NCBI GenBank assembly: GCA_021232515.1
Contig: JAJPOQ010000147.1
Span: 1-47,765 of the forward strand
Length of the DNA: 47,765 nt
Direction: 5' to 3'
Source: Lentisphaeraceae bacterium
GTDB taxonomy: Bacteria > Verrucomicrobiota > Lentisphaeria > Lentisphaerales > Lentisphaeraceae
In this document: in pieces, positions 7,481 to 15,854 of the stretch
Layout: each line of letters begins with the position of its first letter
How positions within the stretch are numbered: position 1 is the stretch's first letter
The notes under the pieces: model-generated
The model's database searches: none
What the model saw: only the letters and a program-made list of their open reading frames with translations
Told to the model about the DNA's origin: nothing
Program-made: the position numbers and the translations under genes

Positions 7481-8829
7481 AATTTAGAATTTTTGCACTG
7501 ATAGTTTTTGTACCGCTAATTTATTGGCAACTAGACTTAGCCTTTAATAAATATAGTAAAAATAAAGCACTTAAGCAGTCCAGAAAAGTGGACCAAAACT
7601 ATAAAAAGAAGGGAGCGAAAAGATCGACAAGGAGTTATCGGAATCGAGAATTTTCGTCACTAGCATCAGTCAAAAACGAGTATGCAGACTTGATGATACC
7701 CATGACTATTGATGATTTGAGGGTAGATGATTTAGCCGATGAGGAGAATGGTGCGTTCTACTTGAAAGAAGCTTTTGGGATTTTAAAAACTAAAGATAAA
7801 TCTTCATCTATTTTTAAAATAAAAGCATTGAGCCAAAAGTCTTTTGAAAAATTGAGTGATAAAGAAAAAGAGAGCTTGAGGGAATTACTAAATGATCCCG
7901 ATGTTCTCCATTTATTTACTCTGTGTGAAGACGCCTCCAAACAAGAGAGCTTTAATTGGGGCCTTAAGTATGAAGATGGTTTTAGTATGATTTTACCACA
8001 TCTTACAGATTCACGAGTACTACATAAGCTACAGAACCTTAAAGTTGACTTTTTACTATCAGAAGGAGATAAAGAAGGAGCTGCTGCAGCAATAGAGATA
8101 GGTTTGAAAACAGCTGCGATGTCAAGCGATGGATATACCATAATTGGTGAGCTAGTACAGTTCTGGAATGTATCTCATATGGCAAAGAACCTGAGTGAAC
8201 TTGACTTTAATAAGGGTATTTATGATGCACTGACAAATGAACTTTACAGTTCTCACGGAAGACAACTTTCTACTTTGGATGGTGAGAGAATTATTGGAGG
8301 TGAGAATGCCTTTGAAAAAATACGAAATGCTGACCATGAAGAGCTTCTAAAGGGCCTAGATTTAGATGACGCAAACGCAGTTTTAAAGTTAAGTCCTGAG
8401 GCTTTAGATAAGGATCATGCTTATTACTTAAAGACGATGTTGAGTATGCGACAGTTAGTAGAGGACCCAACTTCTGACACTTTGAGAAGTTTTGAAGAAA
8501 TAGGTAAAGAGGTTAATGAAAATAAATATGATTACCCTTTGACTTCTCTTATTTTACCGGGTTTGGAACCAGCCTTTAAAAAGTATTATTCTTACCAAAC
8601 ATCTCTTAAATTAAATATTATTTCCATGAAGTTAAAACAGTATCAAAACGAGCATGGACAGTATCCGGATTCACTTGAAAAGTTGTCTCTCGAGACGGAG
8701 ATAACAACGGAGACTTTAGATGGAGGCAGCTTCTTATACTCAAATGAAAATGGGACTGTTAAGCTTTCTTCTAAAACTGACTTTGGTAAAGCGAGTAAAG
8801 GCTTACAAATGAGTGTGACTTTAGACTAA
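7477..8829 (+). CDS. Membrane-anchored protein of unknown function
   Basis: This 450-residue protein has an N-terminal signal anchor (MKFRIFALIVFVPLIYWQL), then a long helical, charged region exposed outside the membrane. Near the C-terminus (about 385-445) lies the pattern LKQYQNEHGQYPDSLEKLS, followed by a small strand-rich region. Planctomycetes, Verrucomicrobia and Lentisphaerae use this Y-x-x-E-x-G-x-Y-P-x-S-L signature at the end of many surface proteins, and it resembles the soluble part of type II pseudopilins. The ATG overlaps the upstream small membrane gene by 4 bases, so it is the third gene of the sigma operon. It is probably the surface component or sensor of that system; this is inference. 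Confidence 0.75.
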   Translation: MKFRIFALIVFVPLIYWQLDLAFNKYSKNKALKQSRKVDQNYKKKGAKRSTRSYRNREFSSLASVKNEYADLMIPMTIDDLRVDDLADEENGAFYLKEAFGILKTKDKSSSIFKIKALSQKSFEKLSDKEKESLRELLNDPDVLHLFTLCEDASKQESFNWGLKYEDGFSMILPHLTDSRVLHKLQNLKVDFLLSEGDKEGAAAAIEIGLKTAAMSSDGYTIIGELVQFWNVSHMAKNLSELDFNKGIYDALTNELYSSHGRQLSTLDGERIIGGENAFEKIRNADHEELLKGLDLDDANAVLKLSPEALDKDHAYYLKTMLSMRQLVEDPTSDTLRSFEEIGKEVNENKYDYPLTSLILPGLEPAFKKYYSYQTSLKLNIISMKLKQYQNEHGQYPDSLEKLSLETEITTETLDGGSFLYSNENGTVKLSSKTDFGKASKGLQMSVTLD

Positions 8830-8839
8830 CACCAAAAGA

Positions 8840-8871
8840 AAAGCCGTGAAGTAAGGCAGCTTCACGGCTTT
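8840..8871 (-). terminator. Terminator between the sigma operon and the glucosylglycerate genes
   Basis: A 12-bp perfect stem (8840-8851 with 8860-8871) encloses an 8-base loop. Read on the minus strand it is followed by TTTCTTTT, which makes a good terminator for the gpgP-gpgS transcript. On the plus strand the T-tract is short, but the hairpin probably also ends the sigma operon. Confidence 0.75.
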
Positions 8872-8896
8872 AGGGCAACAAGATTGTTAGTAAACT

Positions 8897-10111
8897 TTAG
8901 ACGTCTAAGTCGGCTTCGACAGCTTCTTTAAGTTGTTCAAGGATGTCTGGAATAGCTGATACAACGCGGTTCCAACTTGGAATAAATGGTTTCTCTTGTG
9001 GATTCTCCATGAAGGCTTCACCAGCTTTGATTATATTTCCAGCAAACATCTCAACGGCTTGTTCTTCTGTATGGCGATCGAGTGTCAGACCATTCATGAG
9101 GGCATCGTTGTGATACTGGTCGATGAAGTCGAGGGCTATTCTATAATAAGTTGCTTTAAGTGAACGGATGATCTCAGGAGAGAAGACTTGACCGTTGGTG
9201 GCTAGTTTTCTAAAGAATGATTTTGAGATGTCCATACTCATTTTCGAGAGACCTTTTTCGCGGTCATCTAGAGAAACTTCTTGGTGTTTGTGGTCGTAAG
9301 CATCGGCTATATCAACCTGACAAAGTTTATTATTTGCATAGTCTCTGTTGACTTCAGAAAGGACACCTATTTCTAGCCCCCAGTCACTCGGTATGCGAAT
9401 AGAACGAACGACGTCGTCTTGCATACAGAATTCACCTGCTAGTGGATACCTGAAACTGTCGATATACTCGAGGTAGTCGTTTGGTCCTAGAACTTTTTTA
9501 AGAGCTCTGACAAGTGGTGTAACTAAGAGGCGACTGACACGACCATTTAGTTTACCATTTGCAGCCCTGTAGTAGTAACCTTTGCAGAACTTGTAGCCAA
9601 ATGTTGGGTTGGCAACTGGGTAAAGGAGTCGGGCAGGGAGTTCTCTTTTATAAGTTAGTATGTCACAGTCGTGAAGGGCGATAGTTTTGGCTTTCTTGGA
9701 AGCTAGGAAGTAGCCCATGCAGTACCAAACGTTTCGACCTTTGCCCATTTCTTTTGGCGCCAGTCCTTCTTTTTGAAGGCGTTCGTCGATGGCTTTTAGG
9801 CGTGGTCCGTCATTCCATAATATACGATGGTGTTGGCCGAGTTTGGCAAAGTACTTTTTAGCGTGTTGGAACTCTTCTTTAGTTGCTCGATCGAGGCCAA
9901 TGATGATTTGTGAAAGGTAAGGAACCCCTTGTAGCTCATCGACTATATTAGCGAGAGCTTCACCTTCAAGTTCAGAGAATAAGGATGGTAAAAGAAGTGC
10001 CATCGGGTTTACTTTGGAAATTTCGACAAGTTCTTTTTCTAAGTCTTCTAAAGGTCGTTCTGTAAGTCTATGAAGTGTACTAATCACCCCGTTTTGAAAG
10101 AAATCACTCAC
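8897..10111 (-). CDS. gpgS: Glucosyl-3-phosphoglycerate synthase (GT81-like)
   Basis: Enzymes of this family transfer glucose from a nucleotide sugar to D-3-phosphoglycerate, giving glucosyl-3-phosphoglycerate, the first step to the compatible solute glucosylglycerate. The 404-residue protein has a GT-A fold pattern. The nucleotide- and metal-binding triad D148-C-D150 lies in IALHDCDILTY. The conserved GKGRNVWYCMGY spans 123-134, and the acceptor-side region is rich in Y/F (FGYKFCKGYYYR). Its ATG overlaps the stop of the upstream phosphatase gene by 4 bases, so the two are co-translated. A mannosyl donor is a possible alternative, as the families are close. The neighbouring GH13_18 phosphorylase favours glucosylglycerate. 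Confidence 0.85.
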   Translation of the reverse strand: MSDFFQNGVISTLHRLTERPLEDLEKELVEISKVNPMALLLPSLFSELEGEALANIVDELQGVPYLSQIIIGLDRATKEEFQHAKKYFAKLGQHHRILWNDGPRLKAIDERLQKEGLAPKEMGKGRNVWYCMGYFLASKKAKTIALHDCDILTYKRELPARLLYPVANPTFGYKFCKGYYYRAANGKLNGRVSRLLVTPLVRALKKVLGPNDYLEYIDSFRYPLAGEFCMQDDVVRSIRIPSDWGLEIGVLSEVNRDYANNKLCQVDIADAYDHKHQEVSLDDREKGLSKMSMDISKSFFRKLATNGQVFSPEIIRSLKATYYRIALDFIDQYHNDALMNGLTLDRHTEEQAVEMFAGNIIKAGEAFMENPQEKPFIPSWNRVVSAIPDILEQLKEAVEADLDV

Positions 10112-10911
10112 TGTTTTACTCCTCGGTTTATTTCGTCTATTATGTCGATCACGGCACTATTCCAGCCCTTAGGGCCAATGTCGCTAGACTTTCGTATATG
10201 TTCGCCGCTACACTCCAGGTAACTTCCATCAGCTTTTTGAATAAGGACTGATATATCGGCAGCTTTGAGCATACTTTCGTCATTTTGACTGTCTCCCAGG
10301 GCGACTGAGACACAATTTTGGTTTGGAAAATCTTTCTTATAAAATTGGTGTAGGTAGTTTAGGGCATTGCCTTTATTTGAATGGCCAGAGAGGTGATAAA
10401 AACGACCGCCTTTTACGAACTGAAGGTCTAGAGAACGCACCATTTCTTTAAATGATTCAAGTTGTTCGTCTGTATCTAGCCAGATCAGTGGCTCACTGCA
10501 TGTTCTCTGGGAAGCGTAAATAGCGTCTTGTTCACTAAGTCCAGTGAGTTCGGCGATTTCCGAAACGTCCATTTGGCAGAAGCTTTTAAATTTGTAGTTC
10601 TTCCTAAGACTTTCTATGCGATTTAAAATAGTCTGATTATCGATGCCAAGAACAACTAAGCCACCAGTAGCTCCGGAGAAGTAGTTTTCGGGAATCCAAA
10701 CGGCACCACCATTTTCAATCGCAAATGGTGTTGTTAAACTCATTTCCTTCTGAAGCTTTCTGACTTCATTTATCGTCTTACTCGTATTAAAAACGATGGG
10801 GAAACCGCTTTCTTTTAATAGAGATATGGCTTTAGATGCAGATTCCCAACTGTAGTTATGATGGTCAAGAAGTGTTCCGTCTAGGTCTGTGTATAAAATT
10901 ATCTTTTTCAA
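10108..10911 (-). CDS. gpgP: Glucosyl/mannosyl-3-phosphoglycerate phosphatase (HAD-IIB)
   Basis: This 267-residue cytoplasmic HAD phosphatase should remove the phosphate from glucosyl-3-phosphoglycerate to release glucosylglycerate. HAD motif I is D9-L-D11-G-T. Motif II is the T of FNTSKT. Lysine 180 lies in SNKGNAL, and motif IV is G206-D-S-Q-N-D211. KGGRFYHLSG just before the lysine is typical of the mannosyl-3-phosphoglycerate phosphatase family, whose bacterial members usually serve the glucosyl compound as well. It is the first gene of a two-gene operon with gpgS. The start at 10911 is the only sensible one, opening directly into strand 1 (MKKIILYTDLDGT). Confidence 0.87.
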   Translation of the reverse strand: MKKIILYTDLDGTLLDHHNYSWESASKAISLLKESGFPIVFNTSKTINEVRKLQKEMSLTTPFAIENGGAVWIPENYFSGATGGLVVLGIDNQTILNRIESLRKNYKFKSFCQMDVSEIAELTGLSEQDAIYASQRTCSEPLIWLDTDEQLESFKEMVRSLDLQFVKGGRFYHLSGHSNKGNALNYLHQFYKKDFPNQNCVSVALGDSQNDESMLKAADISVLIQKADGSYLECSGEHIRKSSDIGPKGWNSAVIDIIDEINRGVKQ

Positions 10912-10958
10912 AACTTCTTCGTATTTTTAGTTGAAATGGATTACATTAATCGTATCTT

Positions 10959-10978
10959 AGTGTAAGTTATATGACACT
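10959..10978. promoter_or_regulatory. Inverted repeat between divergent glucosylglycerate operons
   Basis: AGTGT at 10959 and ACACT ending at 10978 form an inverted repeat with a 10-bp spacer. It lies near the middle of the 115-bp gap between the gpgP and phosphorylase starts. The position suits an operator for the AraC-type regulator of this locus, but a 5-bp arm pair can arise by chance. I see no convincing -35/-10 pair. Confidence 0.25.
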
Positions 10979-11026
10979 TTTGTAATATTCAATTCAGTAT
11001 ATAGGAAAAATTAACTTAATTTTATA

Positions 11027-12730
11027 ATGAACTATCCAAGTACAGATAATTTTATTAAAATGAGATTGAAGAGAATCTATTCTTCGACAGACGCAGAACT
11101 ATGCTTGGAAGAAATTATGGAGCTTATCTCTAAATATAAAGAAGTGATTACGCCAAAACCTCATGTAGAAAGTGAGAAAGATGTAATTTTAATTTGTTAT
11201 GGAGACCATCTGACACAAGATGGAGAGAAACCACTAGTAACTCTGAAGGGCTTTCTAGATAATCAGTCTCAAAAGTGCATAAACTCTGTACACATTTTAC
11301 CTTTTTATCCATATACATCCGACGATGGTTTTTCAGTAGTTGACTACACGGAGGTTGACCGAAAGCTTGGAACTTGGGAGGATATTAAACATATCTCTCA
11401 AAACTATCGTCTCATGTGTGATGCAGTAGTTAATCACATGTCTAGTAAGTCCCACTGGTTTGAGGAATACCTGAAAGGCAACGATCGATACAAAGACTAT
11501 TTTATAGATATGGATCCTAGTACTGATCTAACTATGGTAACCAGGCCACGGACTAGTCCATTACTGACACCTTTTACAGCACCAGATGGTACAACAAAAA
11601 ATATTTGGTCAACATTCAGTGCGGACCAAGTCGATTTAAACTATGCCAATTATAAAGTTTTGATTGATGTCCTTGATGTACTTTTCACTTATGTCGAATA
11701 TGGAGCAACTCTAATTCGCTTGGATGCAATAGCATTTTTATGGAAAGAGGTCGGTTCTCACTCTGTTCACTTGCCTCAGACCCACGAGATAATTCAGTTG
11801 ATCAGAGAAGTACTTCACCAAGTTGCACCTGAAATTATTATTATTACCGAAACAAATGTACCACACCAAGAAAACGTTTCATATTTTGGATCTGGTCATG
11901 ATGAAGCACAGATGGTTTACAACTTTGCTTTACCACCACTTATAATCCACTCGATGTTAACGGGTGATGCTACGAAAATGACTGATTGGGCCATGCACCT
12001 TGAGTTGCCATCTGATAAAGTTTGTTTCTTTAACTTTACAGCAAGTCATGACGGTGTAGGTATGAGGCCTATAAGCGATATATTATCTGAAGAAGAAGTT
12101 CAAAATATCGTGGATACTTGTAGAGCCAACGGCGGCTTGGTTTCTTACCGAGACTGTGGAGATGGTACGGTTAAACCATATGAGTTAAACTGTACCTTTA
12201 AAATGCTCTTAACTTCACCAGATAAACCTGTTGAACTGCGCTTAAAGAGGATGCTTCTATCTCAGTCTATTGCTTTAGCTATGCCAGGAGTTCCTGGTAT
12301 ATATTTTACTTCTTTATTTGGTGCTAGTAATTGGCGAGAAGGAGCAGAGGAGTCAGGTGTAAATCGTTCTATAAACCGTCAAAAGTTTACTGTCGATGAA
12401 CTGAGCGACTACTTGACCAATGCGGTGAAGGACAACTTCTTTGCTATTTATCGAGACCTTATAAGAGTTCGTACTGCAGAGCCGTGTTTTAACCCTTATG
12501 CACCATTTAGGTTTTTAAACTTAAATAAATCTCTCTTTGCATTCGAAAAATTCCTTGAGGACGAGTCTCTATTTTGCTTATTTAATGTATCAAATGATAA
12601 TGTAAAGATCAATTCTAAAGACCTTATGAATGGCAGTTTCTTAGATATCGTTTCTATGAAAATTGTAGAAGGTACTATTTCCATACCTGGAAATGAGTTC
12701 CTTTGGTTAAAATTTAAAGGAGAGCAGTAA
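11027..12730 (+). CDS. GH13_18 phosphorylase, probably glucosylglycerate phosphorylase
   Basis: GH13_18 enzymes (the sucrose phosphorylase subfamily) use phosphate to split a glucoside into glucose 1-phosphate and an acceptor. The 567-residue protein has the four GH13 regions: VVNH137, nucleophile D233 in RLDAIAFLWKE, acid/base E275 in ITETN, and transition-state D342 in SHDGVG. It has no signal peptide, so it is cytoplasmic. Sequence alone does not fix the acceptor. The divergent gpgP-gpgS pair argues for glucosylglycerate, an activity known in this subfamily; sucrose or sucrose 6'-phosphate are alternatives. The ATG at 11027 has no clear ribosome-binding site. The stop overlaps the regulator start (TAATG), so the two are co-translated. 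Confidence 0.85.
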   Translation: MNYPSTDNFIKMRLKRIYSSTDAELCLEEIMELISKYKEVITPKPHVESEKDVILICYGDHLTQDGEKPLVTLKGFLDNQSQKCINSVHILPFYPYTSDDGFSVVDYTEVDRKLGTWEDIKHISQNYRLMCDAVVNHMSSKSHWFEEYLKGNDRYKDYFIDMDPSTDLTMVTRPRTSPLLTPFTAPDGTTKNIWSTFSADQVDLNYANYKVLIDVLDVLFTYVEYGATLIRLDAIAFLWKEVGSHSVHLPQTHEIIQLIREVLHQVAPEIIIITETNVPHQENVSYFGSGHDEAQMVYNFALPPLIIHSMLTGDATKMTDWAMHLELPSDKVCFFNFTASHDGVGMRPISDILSEEEVQNIVDTCRANGGLVSYRDCGDGTVKPYELNCTFKMLLTSPDKPVELRLKRMLLSQSIALAMPGVPGIYFTSLFGASNWREGAEESGVNRSINRQKFTVDELSDYLTNAVKDNFFAIYRDLIRVRTAEPCFNPYAPFRFLNLNKSLFAFEKFLEDESLFCLFNVSNDNVKINSKDLMNGSFLDIVSMKIVEGTISIPGNEFLWLKFKGEQ

Positions 12731-13584
12731 TGTACCTAAGTCGACCTTTGGACCGGAGTGCGTTTGAGTCCATCTCCTTTAATCGTTTAAAAGTTGAGAA
12801 AATAAACTTTCACTGGCAAGTAAATAACGACTACACCATGATTTACTTTGTTCAGGGAAATGGCCGCCGTTTTGTTGGAGATAGCACTTCGGACTTTCAT
12901 GCCGGAGATTTTATAATTATACCGCCCAATATGCCATTTGCACTTATTAGTGACTATGAGTATGTCAATGGTGGCTGTGAGTTTATATGGATGCGGTTTG
13001 ATCCTAACTTTGCTGGTAAGAAGTTTTTTAGTATTCCTGAAATGAGTTTGATATCTGGATTATTGAAAAAATCAGATTGTGGATTACTGCTCGAAAATTT
13101 ACCACAAGACCTTACTGAAGTTTTGGTAGCTATGGAAAAGATGACCAGAATGACAAAGTTTTTGACTTTTCTGACTACTTTAGATTCTCTTGCAAACTTA
13201 TCGTCTAGCCTCATGTGCACAGCGAGTTATCAGCCATATACATCTCAAGATGACATGGAGAGAATAAATGAAGTGTGTGGCTATATAAACATGCACTACC
13301 AAAAAAACTTGTCTGCAGAGCAATTGGGTGAACTCATTCATATGTCGGCGCCGTCATTTTGTCGTTTCTTTAAACGAGTAATGAATAAAACATTTCACAG
13401 ATACCTATGTGAAATAAGGATCAATCTTGCGAGTCGCCTCTTATGTAAGACTGACCTTATGACGGAGGATGTCGGTAAACGTTGTGGCTTCCGCACGATT
13501 CCAGGTTTTACAGCTCGTTTTAAGGACCTTACGGGTCATACTCCAGCTGCATTTCGTAAAAGTAGCAAAGCTGCAGTCTGCTAA
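12730..13584 (+). CDS. AraC-family transcription regulator with cupin-like sensor domain
   Basis: The 284-residue protein has an N-terminal cupin-like ligand domain (about 1-160, with VQGNGRRFVGD and FHAGDFIIIPPNMPFAL). A C-terminal AraC double helix-turn-helix spans about 175-280 (INMHYQKNLSAEQLGELIHMSAPSF and EDVGKRCGFRTIPGFTARFKDLTGHTPAAFRK). It starts on the A of the phosphorylase stop codon, so its level follows that of the enzyme. The natural reading is that it senses glucosylglycerate, or a related sugar or glycerate compound, and controls one or both divergent operons. The ligand is inferred from context only. Confidence 0.88.
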   Translation: MYLSRPLDRSAFESISFNRLKVEKINFHWQVNNDYTMIYFVQGNGRRFVGDSTSDFHAGDFIIIPPNMPFALISDYEYVNGGCEFIWMRFDPNFAGKKFFSIPEMSLISGLLKKSDCGLLLENLPQDLTEVLVAMEKMTRMTKFLTFLTTLDSLANLSSSLMCTASYQPYTSQDDMERINEVCGYINMHYQKNLSAEQLGELIHMSAPSFCRFFKRVMNKTFHRYLCEIRINLASRLLCKTDLMTEDVGKRCGFRTIPGFTARFKDLTGHTPAAFRKSSKAAVC

Positions 13585-13666
13585 AAAAACACTTTAAACA
13601 TCTGAGTTTTAAAATTTTACAATTGGTGTAGAATAAAGACTCCAAATGATTTTAAAGGAAAGCCTT

Positions 13667-14383
13667 ATGTTTTTGAAGTCTATTATAGTTTCTACAGCAG
13701 TTCTGTTTCTCGTATCGTGCCAGTCTATATCTGATAACACCATTGGTGCTCTTCAAGAAATGGTTACTGGAGAACTTACCGAAAGCAGTATAGGCAGTGG
13801 CTTGAAACAAGCTCTCGATAAAGGTGTGGTAAAAGCGACTCAAAACCTTTCCAACGGTGGTTATAGCCGCAATGCTCTATACAGAATAACAGTTCCTGAA
13901 GATCTACAGAAATTCACTTCAACTCTTAAAAAAATTGGCTTTAGAAGTGAAGTTCAAAACTTTGAAAATAAAATGAACGAAGCTGCCGAACAAGCAGTTC
14001 TTAAAGCGACTCCGATATTTTTAGACGCTGTAAGTGAGATGACTTTAAAAGACGTAAATGCCATACTTATGGGCAAGCAAACTGCAGCCACAGACTTCTT
14101 CAAAAGAACGACTACACCGAAACTTCGCAAAGAGTACTTACCAATAGTGAAGTCAAAGATGTCTGAGATAGGTCTTGTTGGCGAGTTTAATAAGATGATC
14201 GACAAGTATAACTCTATACCTTTTACAGATAAGCTCAGCTTTAGTTTAGAGAGTTACATAACAGACGAAGCTCTGAAAGGTTTGTTTGATCAACTTGCTG
14301 AGGCTGAAAAAGACATTCGTAAGAATCCTGCAGCAAGAACGACAGAGCTTCTAAAAAGAGTTTTCGCTAAGCAAGACAAGTAA
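13667..14383 (+). CDS. DUF4197 family lipoprotein
   Basis: The 238-residue product begins with a lipoprotein signal (MFLKSIIVSTAVLFLVSC, lipobox LVSC with C18). The rest is helical and matches the pattern of DUF4197 proteins: SIGSGLKQALDKGVVKATQNLS, an AILMG segment, and TDFFKRTTTPKLRKEYLPIVKSKM. Family members are periplasmic lipoproteins of unknown role in Gram-negative bacteria. The start at 13667 is chosen because AAAGGAAAG lies just upstream and the signal peptide begins there; an ATG seven codons earlier lacks these. It is monocistronic, between the AraC gene and dnaN. Confidence 0.85.
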   Translation: MFLKSIIVSTAVLFLVSCQSISDNTIGALQEMVTGELTESSIGSGLKQALDKGVVKATQNLSNGGYSRNALYRITVPEDLQKFTSTLKKIGFRSEVQNFENKMNEAAEQAVLKATPIFLDAVSEMTLKDVNAILMGKQTAATDFFKRTTTPKLRKEYLPIVKSKMSEIGLVGEFNKMIDKYNSIPFTDKLSFSLESYITDEALKGLFDQLAEAEKDIRKNPAARTTELLKRVFAKQDK

Positions 14384-14401
14384 GCCTTCCTTCAAGCCTT
14401 C

Positions 14402-14430
14402 TATCGAGGTGACAACTAGACACCTCGCTA
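14402..14430. terminator. Hairpin after the DUF4197 gene
   Basis: A 10-bp stem with one mismatch (14402-14411 with 14421-14430, core CGAGGTG/CACCTCG) and a 9-base loop lies 18 bp after the stop. It has no T-tract, so it may be a transcript-end hairpin or a weak terminator. Confidence 0.4.
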
Positions 14431-14647
14431 TCCTCGGTTACCACCCACAAGTTTTATATGTCTATTTTGTGTACTATTCATAATAGCGAAAAGAACAATT
14501 AAGCACCAAAATTATTTCTGATTCATGGCTCAAGTCACTCTGAAGAATTTAAACATGTAACTAGGGTTGATAGGGCAAAGTGAGAGGTAGATTTTTATTA
14601 GAAATAAAGGAGTCTGTGAAAATAGTTGGAGCTCCGGAAATTTCAGC

Positions 14648-14676
14648 TTGATTGTTGTGTTAATGTACTCTATGAT
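14648..14676 (+). promoter_or_regulatory. Putative sigma-70 promoter for dnaN-recF
   Basis: TTGATT at 14648-14653 and TATGAT at 14671-14676 are separated by exactly 17 bp. This predicts a start near 14683 and a 65-base leader before the dnaN ATG. Confidence 0.55.
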
Positions 14677-14748
14677 AAGGAATTGTTTTTATCGTAATCG
14701 AGCGATTATTTTTTATTAAATTTTGAGGATTTAGCCGGAAGGGTTTTC

Positions 14749-15837
14749 ATGAAGATAACCATAGATCAATCTGTCCTTGCCAGCGGACTGGCTCACGTAC
14801 AAAGTGCGGTTTCTAACCGCCCGACAATTCCAGTTTTAAGTAACCTTCTTCTAAAAGCGGAAGGTAGCCAATTGTCGATCACTGCGACAGACCTGGACTT
14901 ATCTATTTCAACTTGTCTTAGCTGTACTGTCGAACAGGAAGGCTCAACGACTTTACCTGCTAAAAAGCTGATTCAGATCATTCGTCAGCTAAATGATGCA
15001 CCAGTAACGATAACTACAGATGAGAATCACGCGTCATCTATTTCTTGTCACAATTCATTCTTCAAACTTCTTGGTATCAGCGACTCTGAGTTTCCAACTG
15101 AAGATGGACTTGATGAAGCGAGAACATTTACTCTGCCAAATGTTCAAATCCGCAAAATGCTTGAAAAGATTTCTTACTCAGTAAGTACAGACGAAACTCG
15201 TCACGTTCTTAACGGCATACTTTTAAGTATCCGTGAAGGTACTTTAACTGCAGTTGCAACAGACGGTCGCCGTTTGGCTCTGATCGAAACTGTTCTTGAC
15301 TCAAGTGAAGTTGTTGATGGCGACACTATTTTACCAAGTAAAGCTGTTAGTGAATTACAAAAACTTCTTTCTGACGCTGGCGAAGTAAAGATTGCTCTAG
15401 GTGACACAAGAGCTGTTTTTGAAACGAACAACACAGTTATGCGTACTAAGCTTGTTGAGGGTACTTACCCTAACTACCGTCAGGTTATCCCTGGTGGATT
15501 CACGCAAATGATCGAGATTCCTCGTGAAGAGCTTTCTAGAGCTCTTTCTCGTGTTTCTCTTATCTTAACAGAGTCTGGTTCTTCAGTGAAACTTGACATG
15601 CAGTCAGATAAAGTGATCCTTAGTGCAACTTCAAATGCTGATGAAAGTTCAGAACCTATCCCAGTAACTTACATGGGTGAGTCTCTAGCTATATCGTTCA
15701 ATCCAAACTTCCTTCACGAACCTTTGAAGAAGCTTGATTGCAACAACATCACTATCAAATTTAACGATAAGATCAGCCCGATCGGTATCTTTGGTGACGA
15801 GGGTTTCCTTTATGTCATCATGCCGATGAGAAACTGA
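14749..15837 (+). CDS. dnaN: DNA polymerase III subunit beta (sliding clamp)
   Basis: The beta clamp forms a ring on DNA and holds the replicative polymerase. The 362-residue length is normal for the family. Recognisable segments are the N-terminal SVLASGLAHVQSAVSNRPTIPVLSNLLL, ATDLDLSIS, VATDGRRLAL, and the C-terminal IGIFGDEGFLYVIMPMRN, where the conserved final motif is usually MPMRL. GGAAGGG lies 5 bases before the ATG. It is followed 17 bp later by recF, a common pairing. The usual upstream neighbour dnaA is absent here; a lipoprotein gene takes that place. Confidence 0.97.
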   Translation: MKITIDQSVLASGLAHVQSAVSNRPTIPVLSNLLLKAEGSQLSITATDLDLSISTCLSCTVEQEGSTTLPAKKLIQIIRQLNDAPVTITTDENHASSISCHNSFFKLLGISDSEFPTEDGLDEARTFTLPNVQIRKMLEKISYSVSTDETRHVLNGILLSIREGTLTAVATDGRRLALIETVLDSSEVVDGDTILPSKAVSELQKLLSDAGEVKIALGDTRAVFETNNTVMRTKLVEGTYPNYRQVIPGGFTQMIEIPREELSRALSRVSLILTESGSSVKLDMQSDKVILSATSNADESSEPIPVTYMGESLAISFNPNFLHEPLKKLDCNNITIKFNDKISPIGIFGDEGFLYVIMPMRN

Positions 15838-15854
15838 TAATCGTCAAGTTTTAA

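Larger units (their letters stand above)
14384..14748. other. 365-bp gap upstream of dnaN
   Basis: No protein-like frame is present. It contains a hairpin at 14402-14430 and a good sigma-70-type promoter at 14648-14676. I looked for DnaA boxes (TTATCCACA and its complement) because dnaN often lies near the origin, and saw none. The middle part (about 14470-14640) shows nothing I can name. Confidence 0.6.

Noticed and set aside
14384..14748. Replication origin next to dnaN
   Set aside because: No DnaA boxes and no AT-rich repeats of the unwinding type are visible, and dnaA is absent.
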